Assembly (NCBI RefSeq): GCF_030555055.1
Contig: NZ_JAMOAO010000001.1
Span: forward strand, 1,364,001 to 1,428,000
Reading direction: 5' to 3'
DNA: 64,000 bases
Source: Nocardiopsis sp. YSL2
GTDB lineage: Bacteria; Actinomycetota; Actinomycetes; Streptosporangiales; Streptosporangiaceae
The stretch's first letter is position 1; each line of letters opens with the position of its first letter. This document shows positions 16,904 to 25,800 of this stretch, in pieces. A program made the position numbers and the translations under genes. The notes beneath the pieces are model-generated. The model was given only the letters and a program-made list of their open reading frames with translations, made no database searches and was not told the DNA's origin.

Positions 16904-18901
16904 TTACGGGCCCACCGGGTCCGTAACCGCCCCTCCGGCCGCGGGATCGGTCTGACCGGGCGGGGTCTCGGGGATCGTGGGGTCCCCGGCGGGAGCCGTC
17001 TGCTCCCCCGCGATCTCACCGGTGGCCAGCGAGGTCAGGAACGCCTGGGCGCTGTTCACCGCGTGGTGCGTCACCAGGGTGGTCGCGGAGTCGGCCTCGG
17101 CCACGATGGCGAAGGCCACGTCGCCCTGGTAGCCGACGAACCAGTGCAGGTCGGTCCCGTCGCCGAGCGCGACCCGGGCGGCCTGCCCGTACACCTCCGG
17201 CTGCTGGGCGAGCAGCTCCGGCATCCGGGTGGTGACCGCATCGCGCAGCCCCTGCCGCACGACCTCCAGGTCGGCCTCGTCCAACTCCGTCTCGGGCGAC
17301 GGGGAGGGGCCCTCCTCGCGGACCAGCGTCGGCGCGTTCCACTCGCCGCCGGCGATGGTCGCGGCGGCCAACGCCATCGACAGCGGGCTCACCTGCACGC
17401 CGTCCTCCCCGACCATCGCCGAGGCGACACCGGCGTCTCCCTCGGCGACCGACACCGACCCCGCGGAGGCCTGCACCGGCAGTCGCCAGTCCGCGCCGAT
17501 GCCGAGCGACAGGGCGGCCTGCTCGACGCTGTCGGCCCCCACGTCCGGGGCCAGTCCGACGAACCCGACCGTGCAGCTGTGGGCCAGGTTGCGGGCCAGG
17601 TCCGGTCCGCCGAACTCCGGGCTCAGCGCGCCCGAGCCGGGGTTGGTGAAGTTCTGGCCGTCGATGGTGGTCTCGTAGCCGCAGGGCACCTGGTCGTCGG
17701 CACCGACCGCGTCCGACTGCAGGGCCGCCAGCGCGCCCACGATGGTGAAGGCGCCGCCCGGCACGAAGGAGCCGTTGAGCGCCGCGTCGTCGCTCGCGCT
17801 GCCCGACGCGTTGGCGGCGGCCAGGACCTCTCCGCCGGCCGTGTCCACCGCCGCCAGGTAGGCGCGGCCCGGCAGGGGCGCCAGTGCCGCCTCGGCGGCG
17901 CGCTGCACGTCGGCGTCGAGTGTGGTGTCCACACCGCCGCTGCGCTCGCCCTCCCAGGACTCCAGGACGTCGGTGATCGCACCGGACTCGTCCAGGGTGA
18001 CCACCTGGGCGGTGGCCGATCCGGCCAGCTCGCGCTGGAAGATGCTCTGCAGCCCGCTCAGGCCGACGGTGTCGCCCGCCTGGTAGGGGCCGGCGACCCG
18101 GGAGGACACCCGGTGCTCGGCCGTGCCCGCGACCTCGCCGACCAGGGACGGCGCGACCGTGGGCGACAGGTTGATCCGCACTTCCTCGGTGTCCACGCCC
18201 TGGATCCCGCCGACCTCGCTCAGCAGGGACGCGTTCACACTGGAGTCGCGCATCAGCACCAGCGGCTGGAACTGCTCGGGCGGCGCGGAGCGTACGCGGT
18301 TCAGCAGCGGCCCGGGCTCCTCATCGAGGAGTTCGGCGAGCTCGGTGACGCCCGCCTCCTTGTCGTCCATCTCGGCGGGGACCACACCGAAGGCCGTGAC
18401 GCTGTCGGCGGAGACCAGTTCCCGGCCCTCCCGGTCGAGGATCTGGCCCCGCTCGGGCTGTTCGTAGCTGACCGCGAGTCGCTCGTCGTCGCTCAGCTCG
18501 GGGTGGATGACGGCGGAGGACCAGGTGATCCGCCAGCCGTCCGGACCCCATTCGAGCGGTATCTCGCCCGTGTAGTTCCAGGTGGGGTCACCGATGCCGA
18601 GGTCGGCCGTGACGTCGAAGGCCGCCGTCGCCGACTCGCCCTCGCGTTCGATCAGGCCCAGGCCGAAGCGCAGGGAGGCGAGGTCGAGCTGCTCGCGCAC
18701 GCTCACCAGGGCCTCCTCGACCTCCGTCGGATCTCCGGTGGTGTACCGGGCGGCCTCCGCGTGGTCGCCGTCCTGCCAGGCGAGGAGGAAGGAGCGTACC
18801 GCCACCTCGGGGCTGGGGTGGGGTGTACACGCGGCCAGGGTGCCCGCGACGAGCAGGCCGCTTCCGGCGGCCAGGACGCGGCGAAGGGGACGGGGGGACA
18901 C
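16904..18901 (-). CDS. PBP-like lipoprotein with degenerate transpeptidase site
   Basis: 665-aa predicted lipoprotein (signal RRVLAAGSGLLVAGTLAAC). Domains: an NTF2-like MecA_N domain (about 30-140), a dimerisation part, then a transpeptidase fold (about 330-640), as in mycobacterial PBPlipo. The fold is clear (VPCGYETTIDGQNF, GFVGLAP, VSPLSMALAAATIAGG, HWFVGYQGDVAFAIVAE), but the catalytic motifs are gone. PGSTFK is PGGAFT (Ser to G383, Lys to T386), SxN is SCT (442-444) and KTG is QAA (from Q573). Peptidoglycan cross-linking is therefore unlikely. GTG 18901 has an AAAGGA site; an ATG at 18928 overlaps the smpB stop but lacks one. Confidence 0.85.
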   Translation of the reverse strand: MSPRPLRRVLAAGSGLLVAGTLAACTPHPSPEVAVRSFLLAWQDGDHAEAARYTTGDPTEVEEALVSVREQLDLASLRFGLGLIEREGESATAAFDVTADLGIGDPTWNYTGEIPLEWGPDGWRITWSSAVIHPELSDDERLAVSYEQPERGQILDREGRELVSADSVTAFGVVPAEMDDKEAGVTELAELLDEEPGPLLNRVRSAPPEQFQPLVLMRDSSVNASLLSEVGGIQGVDTEEVRINLSPTVAPSLVGEVAGTAEHRVSSRVAGPYQAGDTVGLSGLQSIFQRELAGSATAQVVTLDESGAITDVLESWEGERSGGVDTTLDADVQRAAEAALAPLPGRAYLAAVDTAGGEVLAAANASGSASDDAALNGSFVPGGAFTIVGALAALQSDAVGADDQVPCGYETTIDGQNFTNPGSGALSPEFGGPDLARNLAHSCTVGFVGLAPDVGADSVEQAALSLGIGADWRLPVQASAGSVSVAEGDAGVASAMVGEDGVQVSPLSMALAAATIAGGEWNAPTLVREEGPSPSPETELDEADLEVVRQGLRDAVTTRMPELLAQQPEVYGQAARVALGDGTDLHWFVGYQGDVAFAIVAEADSATTLVTHHAVNSAQAFLTSLATGEIAGEQTAPAGDPTIPETPPGQTDPAAGGAVTDPVGP

Positions 18902-18924
18902 CTTGTGTGTTCCTTTCGAGGACC

Positions 18925-19389
18925 TCATCGTCGACGGCGCAGCGCGCGTTCCATATCGCGTTTGGCCTCGCGCTCGGCGATGGCGTGGCGTTTGTCGTAC
19001 TCGCGCTTACCGCGGGCCAGGGCGATCTCGACCTTGGCACGGCCGTCACTGAAGTACAGGGACAGCGGCACCAGCGTGAAACCGGGCTCTCTGGTCTTAC
19101 CGATCAGCCGCGCGATCTCCTGGCGGTGCAGGAGTAGCTTACGCCTTCGTCGCGCGGCGTGGTTGGTCCAGGTCCCCTGGGTGTACTCGGGGATGTGCAC
19201 CTGCTCCAGCCACACCTCACCGTCGTGGACGTGCGCGAAGCCGTCCACGATCGACGCACGCCCCTCGCGGAGCGACTTCACCTCGGTGCCGGTGAGGACG
19301 ATCCCCGCCTCGTAGGTCTCGTCGATGTGGTATTCGTGCCGGGCACGCCGATTCTGCGCGATGAGCTTACGCCCGGTTTCCCGTGCCAC
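18925..19389 (-). CDS. smpB: tmRNA-binding protein SmpB
   Basis: 154-aa OB-fold protein that binds tmRNA and places it in stalled ribosomes. Features: [74 protein letters not shown] and a basic C-terminal tail ending RALRRRR that enters the mRNA channel. It lies downstream of ftsX (about 75 bases). Its stop overlaps a possible ATG of the PBP-like gene. Confidence 0.98.
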   Translation of the reverse strand: MARETGRKLIAQNRRARHEYHIDETYEAGIVLTGTEVKSLREGRASIVDGFAHVHDGEVWLEQVHIPEYTQGTWTNHAARRRRKLLLHRQEIARLIGKTREPGFTLVPLSLYFSDGRAKVEIALARGKREYDKRHAIAEREAKRDMERALRRRR

Positions 19390-19464
19390 TGGGTGTATCC
19401 CTTCATACGTCCGGGGGGCACGTGGCCCCCCGGTACCCGCGAACGCCCCCGTCGGGCGGACCCG

Positions 19465-20376
19465 TCAGACCTTCAGGTAGCGGCGCAGGGTCAGGAACGA
19501 GGTGATGGTGCACAGCAGCACACCGAGGATCATCGAGACACCGATGACGTAGAGCAGTGATCCCGTACCGAGCGCCACGTCGAACTGGAACCAGTCCTCG
19601 ATCCTGGTGAGCAGCGTGTACCTGGTCGCCACGATGAACCCGGAGGCGATCAGACCGCCGATGAAGCCGGCGATCGCGCCCTCCAGGAGGAAGGGGAGCT
19701 GGATGTAGAAGTTCGACGCGCCCACCAGCCGCATGATGCCGGTCTCCCGCCGTCGGCTGTAGGCCGACAGGCGGATGGTGTTGCCGATCAGCAGCGCGGC
19801 GGCGGCCAGCTGCACGAGGGCGACCACCAGGGCGGCCCACTTCAGGCCGTCCAGGAGCGAGAAGAACTGTTCGAGCACGCGTTGGTCGTCGGAGACCGTG
19901 TCGACACCCGGTGCGCCGTCGACCGCGGCGCGCACGGTGTCGTAGTGGTTCGGGTCGGTGAGCTGCACCCGGTAGTTGTCCGGGATGTCACCCTCCTGCG
20001 CGGCGCCGGCGAGGGCCTCGTTGGAGGAACCGATCCGCTCCTGGAAGTCCTGCCATGCCTCGGCGGCCGTGAGGTAGCGGAAGTCCTCCACCTCGTCCAG
20101 GCCCTCCAGCGTCTGCACGAGCTGCTCGCGGTCCGCGTCGCTGGCCTCGCCGTTCTCCGTGCAGGTCGCCGTCGGAGAGATATCGGTGCACATGTAGATG
20201 GTCAGCGTGATCCGCTGGTCCCAGTAGTTGCGCATCTCGGACACCTGCTGGTTCACCAGCAGGCCCGCGCCGAACAGGGCGAGGGAGATGGCCACCGTCG
20301 TGATGACGGCGATGGTCATCGTCAGGTTTCGGCGCAGGCCGATCCACGTCTCGGAGAGAACGAATTGTGCTCGCAT
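19465..20376 (-). CDS. ftsX: Cell-division ABC permease FtsX
   Basis: 303-aa membrane protein that with FtsE transmits a cytoplasmic signal to peptidoglycan hydrolases at the septum. Architecture: helix 1 after MRAQFVLSETWIGLRRNLTM, a large extracellular domain (about 50-175) containing two cysteines (CTDISPTATC), then three C-terminal helices ending in FLTLRRYLKV. It lies 84 bases after ftsE, the conserved actinobacterial ftsE-ftsX-smpB order. Confidence 0.97.
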   Translation of the reverse strand: MRAQFVLSETWIGLRRNLTMTIAVITTVAISLALFGAGLLVNQQVSEMRNYWDQRITLTIYMCTDISPTATCTENGEASDADREQLVQTLEGLDEVEDFRYLTAAEAWQDFQERIGSSNEALAGAAQEGDIPDNYRVQLTDPNHYDTVRAAVDGAPGVDTVSDDQRVLEQFFSLLDGLKWAALVVALVQLAAAALLIGNTIRLSAYSRRRETGIMRLVGASNFYIQLPFLLEGAIAGFIGGLIASGFIVATRYTLLTRIEDWFQFDVALGTGSLLYVIGVSMILGVLLCTITSFLTLRRYLKV

Positions 20377-20460
20377 GATCTGTTAAAGGTCCATCCTTCG
20401 GGGCTTCGCAGCGCCGGTCCTCGCAGTGGGGCGGCCGGCCGGCGCCGGACGCACCAGGGG

Positions 20461-21150
20461 TCAGTACGCCTGGCCGTAGACGCCGCGTGTCTGGTCACGC
20501 ACTACGAGGCCCTCTTCCAATTCGATCACGCGCTTGCGCATCGAGTCGACGATGGCGGCATCGTGGGTCGCCATGACGACGGTGGTGCCCGTGCGGTTGA
20601 TTCGGTCCAGCACCTTCATGATGCCGATGGAGGTCGCGGGGTCGATGTTTCCGGTGGGCTCGTCCGCCAGCAGGATCTGCGGGCGGTTGACGAACGCGCG
20701 GGCGATGGCCACACGCTGCTGCTCACCACCGGAGAGCTCACCGGGCATGCGTCCGGCCTTGCCCTCCAGGCCCACCAGCTCGACGACCTCGGGAACCACC
20801 TTGCGGATGAACCGCCGGGGCTTGCCGATGACCTCCAGGGCGAAGGCCACGTTCTCGAAGACGTTCTTGTTGGGGAGCAGGCGGAAGTCCTGGAAGACGC
20901 AGCCGATCCTGCGGCGCAGGTGCGGCACCTTCCAGTTGGACAGGCGGGCCAGGTCCTTACCCGCGACGTGGACACGCCCCTTGTCGGGCTTCTCCTCCTT
21001 CAGCACCAAGCGGAGGAAGGTCGACTTTCCGGAGCCGGAGGGGCCCACGAGGAAGACGAACTCGCCCTTGTCTACGTCAATGGAAACGCCGTCGAGCGCG
21101 GGGCGCTTCTGGGTCGGGTAGACCTTCGTGACGTTATCGAAGTGGATCAC
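20461..21150 (-). CDS. ftsE: Cell-division ATP-binding protein FtsE
   Basis: 229-aa ABC ATPase. Walker [11 protein letters not shown]-loop [20 protein letters not shown], signature LSGGEQQR, Walker [10 protein letters not shown] and switch ATHD are all present. It binds FtsX and couples ATP hydrolysis to septal wall remodelling. GTG 21150 ([20 protein letters not shown]) is the best start; the frame extends 52 codons upstream without family similarity. The ribosome site is weak. Confidence 0.97.
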   Translation of the reverse strand: MIHFDNVTKVYPTQKRPALDGVSIDVDKGEFVFLVGPSGSGKSTFLRLVLKEEKPDKGRVHVAGKDLARLSNWKVPHLRRRIGCVFQDFRLLPNKNVFENVAFALEVIGKPRRFIRKVVPEVVELVGLEGKAGRMPGELSGGEQQRVAIARAFVNRPQILLADEPTGNIDPATSIGIMKVLDRINRTGTTVVMATHDAAIVDSMRKRVIELEEGLVVRDQTRGVYGQAY

Positions 21151-21495
21151 AGGCGCATCACAAGGTTCTCGAAGGTATGGGCACCCGCCTCGGAGCCGAC
21201 TCCGCGCGGGATCGTACCGGCCGCATGGCCAACCGACAGTGTAGAGGGGGGTGCGGCCCGGATTGTCCAGGTCGCGACTCGCCCGAGGATCCGGAGGATC
21301 GTGCACCGTCGGACAACAGCCCCGAGCATATCGGAGGTGTCAATCGATGGTAACGTTCACATATAGTATTTCTGGTAAAAGTGTGGAGTCACACTCATCA
21401 CCATTGGGCCACAACCTGCGCCCGTGACACAGCCGCCACACGGGGTGCGATCACTCCGACACCTGGTGTGCCCCCGCCTCGGGCCGAAGCGAAGC

Positions 21496-21612
21496 GGAGG
21501 CCCAAAGGGTACCGTGAGGGCGCCGTACGGGGTTCTGGAGGTTCTGGAGGTGCGCTCGTGAGGAACGAGCGTGCACCGCGAGGACCGAAGGTTCCCGTGC
21601 TCAGGCGCCCGA
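21496..21612 (-). repeat. Dispersed ~120-bp repeat, copy 2 (3' of prfB)
   Basis: Partner of 1333-1453. It begins about 20 bases after the prfB stop. It contains GGTTCTGGAGGTTCTGGAGG and a hairpin from CGCTCGT and ACGAGCG. It ends at the AGGGCGCCG and CGGAGGCCC blocks. Occupies most of the 480-base prfB-ftsE gap. Confidence 0.6.
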
Positions 21613-21631
21613 CGACGGGGACACCCGGAGC

Positions 21632-22744
21632 CTACTGCGCAGCGTCGCCGCGCTCGCGGCTGCGCATCCACCGGATCTCGGCGTCGATGAAGGCGTCGAT
21701 CTCGCCGTCCAGGACACCCGAGGTGTTGCCGGTCTCGGCGCCGGTCCGCACGTCCTTGACGCTCTGGTACGGGTGCAGCACGTAGTTGCGCATCTGCGTA
21801 CCCCAGCTGCTCACCGAGTCGCCGCGGATCTCGTCCAGCGCGGCCTGCTCCTCCTCGCGCTTGCGGGCGAGCAGCTTGGACTGGAGCATCGTCATCGCGG
21901 TCGCCTTGTTCTGCAGCTGCGAGCGCTCGTTCTGGCACGAGACCACGATGCCGGTGGGCAGGTGGGTGATGCGCACCGCGGAGTCCGTGGTGTTGACGCC
22001 CTGGCCGCCGGGACCGCTGGAGCGGTACACGTCCACGCGCAGCTCGGTCTCGTCGATCTCGATGTGGTCGCTCTGCTCCACCGAGGGCACGACGTCCACA
22101 CCCGCGAAGGAGGTCTGGCGCCGGTTCTGGTTGTCGAACGGCGAGATGCGCACCAGGCGGTGGGTGCCGTGCTCCCCGCGCAGGGTGCCGTAGGCGAAGG
22201 GCGCCTTGACCGCGAAGGAGGTGGACTTGATGCCCGCCTCCTCGGCGTAGGAGGTCTCGTAGACGTCCGTGGGGTAGCCGTGGCGCTCGGCCCAGCGCAG
22301 GTACATGCGCTGCAGCATCTGCGCCCAGTCGGCGGCGTCGACCCCGCCCGCCTGGGAGTTGATGGTGACGATCGCCTCGCGCTCGTCGTGCGGGCCGTTG
22401 AGGAGCGTGCGCACCTCCAGCTCGCCGATGTCCTTGCGGAGCTGTTCGAGCTCGCGGTCGGCCTCGTCCCGGGTGTCGCTGTCACCTTCGGCCTCGGCCA
22501 GCTCGTAGAGCACGCCGAGGTCGTCGAGGCGCTGGTCGATCCCCTCGATCTTGGTGACCATGGACTCCAGTGTGGACAGCTGCCGCGTCACCTTCTGCGC
22601 GTTGGCCTGGTCCGACCACAGCTCCGGGTCGGCCGCCTGCTCCCGCAGTTCGGCGATCTCCGTCCGCATCGCTTCCATGTCCAACACCGCGGACACACTC
22701 GCCAGGGTCGCCGCGAGTTCCTTGATCTTCTCTGCTGGGTCCAT
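21632..22744 (-). CDS. prfB: Peptide chain release factor 2
   Basis: 370-aa RF2 that reads UGA/UAA and triggers peptide release. The GGQ loop is in [18 protein letters not shown]. The N-terminal coiled coil and the central domain with [20 protein letters not shown] are typical. The reading frame is continuous, with no programmed +1 frameshift as found in E. coli prfB. ATG 22744 is 10 bases after GGGGGA; a GTG at 22753 is too close to it. It heads the leftward prfB-ftsE-ftsX-smpB block, although a 480-base gap separates it from ftsE. Confidence 0.98.
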   Translation of the reverse strand: MDPAEKIKELAATLASVSAVLDMEAMRTEIAELREQAADPELWSDQANAQKVTRQLSTLESMVTKIEGIDQRLDDLGVLYELAEAEGDSDTRDEADRELEQLRKDIGELEVRTLLNGPHDEREAIVTINSQAGGVDAADWAQMLQRMYLRWAERHGYPTDVYETSYAEEAGIKSTSFAVKAPFAYGTLRGEHGTHRLVRISPFDNQNRRQTSFAGVDVVPSVEQSDHIEIDETELRVDVYRSSGPGGQGVNTTDSAVRITHLPTGIVVSCQNERSQLQNKATAMTMLQSKLLARKREEEQAALDEIRGDSVSSWGTQMRNYVLHPYQSVKDVRTGAETGNTSGVLDGEIDAFIDAEIRWMRSRERGDAAQ

Positions 22745-22822
22745 GTCTGCCACGTCCCCCAGTGTAGGGGCCTGCCCGCGCCCCCGGCCCAGCTCCGTAT
22801 CCCGCCCCGCCCCGCACGGCGC

Positions 22823-22854
22823 TGTGCCCCCGGCCGGGATGGGCCGGGGGCACA
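22823..22854. terminator. 13-bp-stem terminator hairpin
   Basis: Arms TGTGCCCCCGGCC and GGCCGGGGGCACA around GGGATG, 41 bases beyond the glutamate dehydrogenase stop on its strand. No T-run. Confidence 0.7.
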
Positions 22855-22894
22855 CTGAGTCCGGTGTCGGCGGCGGGCGCCCCGACGGGTGGGC

Positions 22895-25800
22895 CTAGTC
22901 GACCAGGGAGCGGACCGAGCGCAGGGCCACCGACAGGGTGGCCAGGTCGAAGCGCTCGTTCTCCTGGATCTCCGACAGGGTGATGCCGGCGCGGTCGACG
23001 ATCTCCTCGTTCTGCGCGATCCATCCGTTGATGAGCCCGACCGCGGACTCCTCCGGCGGACCCGACTCCAGCACGCGGGCGGTCAGCGCGGCGTGCGCCG
23101 CGTACAGGTCGTCGCGCAGCGAGGATCGGGCCATCGTGCCCCAGCGGTCGTCCCGCGGCAGGTCGATGATCCGTTCACGCCACCAGCTGATGTTGAGCCG
23201 GTCGGCGAGCTCGAAGTACAGCTCGGCGACCTTCTCCACGGAGCGGCCGGTGCGCTGGGCGATCTCCACCAGGTCCAGCGTGGAGTAGGCCGGGACCATG
23301 ACGGCCACCTGCTCGGCCAGGTCCGCCGGCACCCCCATCTCCCGGTAGCGGTCGCGGCGCTCGACGAAGGCCTCGCGGTCGCGCCCCTTGACCAGGTCGG
23401 CCAGGTGCGGGAGCACCTCGCCCACGCCGTCGGCGAAGTAGCCGATCTCGCTGCGCACGTCGAACGGGAAGGTGCGGTTGCGCAGCAGCCACCGGGCGGA
23501 GCGCTCGGCGAGCTTGCGGGTCTCCAGCAGCAGGACGAGCTGGCTGTCCACGGAGATGTGGTGGTCCAGCTCCTCGATCCGGCCCCAGAACCTCCGCAGC
23601 CGGAGGATCTCCTGGACGACCAGGTAGGCGCGGGCGATGTCCGCGGCGCTGGAACCCAGCTCCTCGTTGAGGCGGAAGGCGAAGGTGACCCCGGAGCGGT
23701 TCACCATCTGGTTGACGACCTGGTTGACGATGATCTCCCGGCGCAGCGGGTGCGTGGCCACGCCCTCGGCGAAGCGCTCCGAGCGCAGCGGCGTCGGGAA
23801 GTAGTCCGTCAGGGCGTCCGCCAGGTAGGGGTCGTCGGACAGGTCCGAGTCGCCGATCTGGTCCTTGAGGTCGATCTTGGTGTACGAGAGCAGCGTCGAG
23901 AACTCGGGGGTCGTCAGCCCCTTGCCCGCGGCGCGCCGCTCGGCGATGGCCTTGTCCGAGGGCAGGTCCTCCTGCTTGCGCTTGAGGACCTTCGTGCGCT
24001 CCAGGTGGCGCATGTACCGGCCGTGGACGTGCAGCATCTCGCAGGTCTGGCTGCGCGCGGCGGCCAGCACGGTGTTCTGCGCGTAGTTGTTGTCCAGGAC
24101 CAGATCGGCGACCTCGTCGGTCATGTCGATGAAGAGCTGGTCGCGCTCGGCCTTGCCCAGGCTGCCCGACCGCACCTCGCGGTCGAGCATGATCTTGATG
24201 TTCACCTCGTGGTCGGAGGTGTCCACCCCGGCGGAGTTGTCGATGAAGTCGGTGTTGACCCGGCCGCCCTCGCGGGCGAACTCGATCCGGGCGGGCTGGG
24301 TCAGGCCCAGGTTGCCGCCCTCGCCGACCACCTTGACCCGCAGGTCGGTGGCGTCGACGCGCACGCGGTCGTTGGCCTTGTCGCCGACGTCGGCGTGCGA
24401 CTCCCCGCTCGCCTTGACGTAGGTGCCGATGCCGCCGTTCCACAGCAGGTCGACCGGAGCGGCCAGGATGTGGCGGATGAGCGCGTCCGGCGTGAGGCCG
24501 TCCACCCCGTCCTCGATGCCGAGTACCTCCCGCACCTGCGGGCTGACCGGCACCGACTTGGCGTCGCGCGGGTAGACGCCCCCGCCCTCGGTGATGAGCG
24601 CCTGGTCGTAGTCCAGCCAGGTGCTGCGCGGCAGCTCGAACATGCGCTTGCGCTCGACCCACGAGGTGTGCGGGTCGGGGTCCGGGTCCAGGAAGACGTG
24701 GCGGTGGTCGAAGGCGGCCACCAGACGGATCTGCTGCGAGAGCAGCATGCCGTTGCCGAACACGTCACCGGACATGTCGCCGATGCCGACCGCGGTGAAC
24801 GGCTGCTCCTGCACGTTCACGCCCATCTCGCGGAAGTGGTACTTGACCGACTCCCAGGCTCCGCGCGCGGTGATGCCCATGGCCTTGTGGTCGTAGCCGA
24901 CCGAGCCGCCGGAGGCGAAGGCGTCGCCCAGCCAGAAGCCGCGGGCGTTGGAGATCTCGTTGGCGGTGTCGGAGAAGGTCGCGGTGCCCTTGTCGGCCGC
25001 GACCACCAGGTAGGAGTCGTCGCCGTCGTGCCGGACGGTGTGCTCGGGGTGCACGACCTGGCCGTCGACCAGGTTGTCGGTGACGTCGAGCAGGCCGCTG
25101 ATGAACTGCTTGTAGCAGGAGACGACCTCGGCCATCACCTGTTCACGGGTCCCGCCCTCGGGCAGCCGCTTGCAGACGAACCCGCCCTTGGCGCCGCTGG
25201 GCACGATGACCGAGTTCTTGACCATCTGGGCCTTGACCAGCCCGAGGATCTCGGTGCGGAAGTCCTCGAAGCGGTCGGACCAGCGCAGGCCGCCGCGGGC
25301 GACGGAGCCGAACCGCAGGTGCACGCCCTCGACGCGGGGCGAGTAGACGTACATCTCGAACCGGGGCCGCGGGTTGGGCAGGTCCGGGATCTGCTGCGGG
25401 TTGAGCTTGAGCACCAGGTAGGGGTGCCCCTGGTAGTGGTTGGTGCGCAGGGTGGCCCCGATGACCGTGAGGAACGAGCGCAGGATGCGGTCGTGGTCCA
25501 GGCTGGCCACGCTCTCCAGTTCGCCCTCGATCTTGTCGACGATGGCCGCGGCCCGCTCGTCGCGGCCCTCGTCGGGCCGCTCGGGGTCGAAGCGGGTCTC
25601 GAACAGCTCCATGAGCAGGCCGGCGATCCCGACGTTGGCGCCCAGGACGTCGGCGAGGAAGTCGGGGGTGTAGGTCGCACCGGTCTGGCGCAGGTACTTG
25701 GCGTAGGCGCGCAGCACCGAGATCTGGCGCCAGTCGAGGCCGGCCCGCACGACCAGGGCGTTGAACCGGTCGGACTCGCACCGGTCGCGCCAGGTGGCCT

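Noticed and set aside
16691-19315. 874-codon open frame on the + strand
   Set aside because: Antisense of the PBP-like and smpB genes; the real genes have family motifs on the other strand.
20600-22744. Programmed frameshift in prfB
   Set aside because: The prfB frame is continuous from ATG to stop; no internal TGA with a Shine-Dalgarno-like slippery site.
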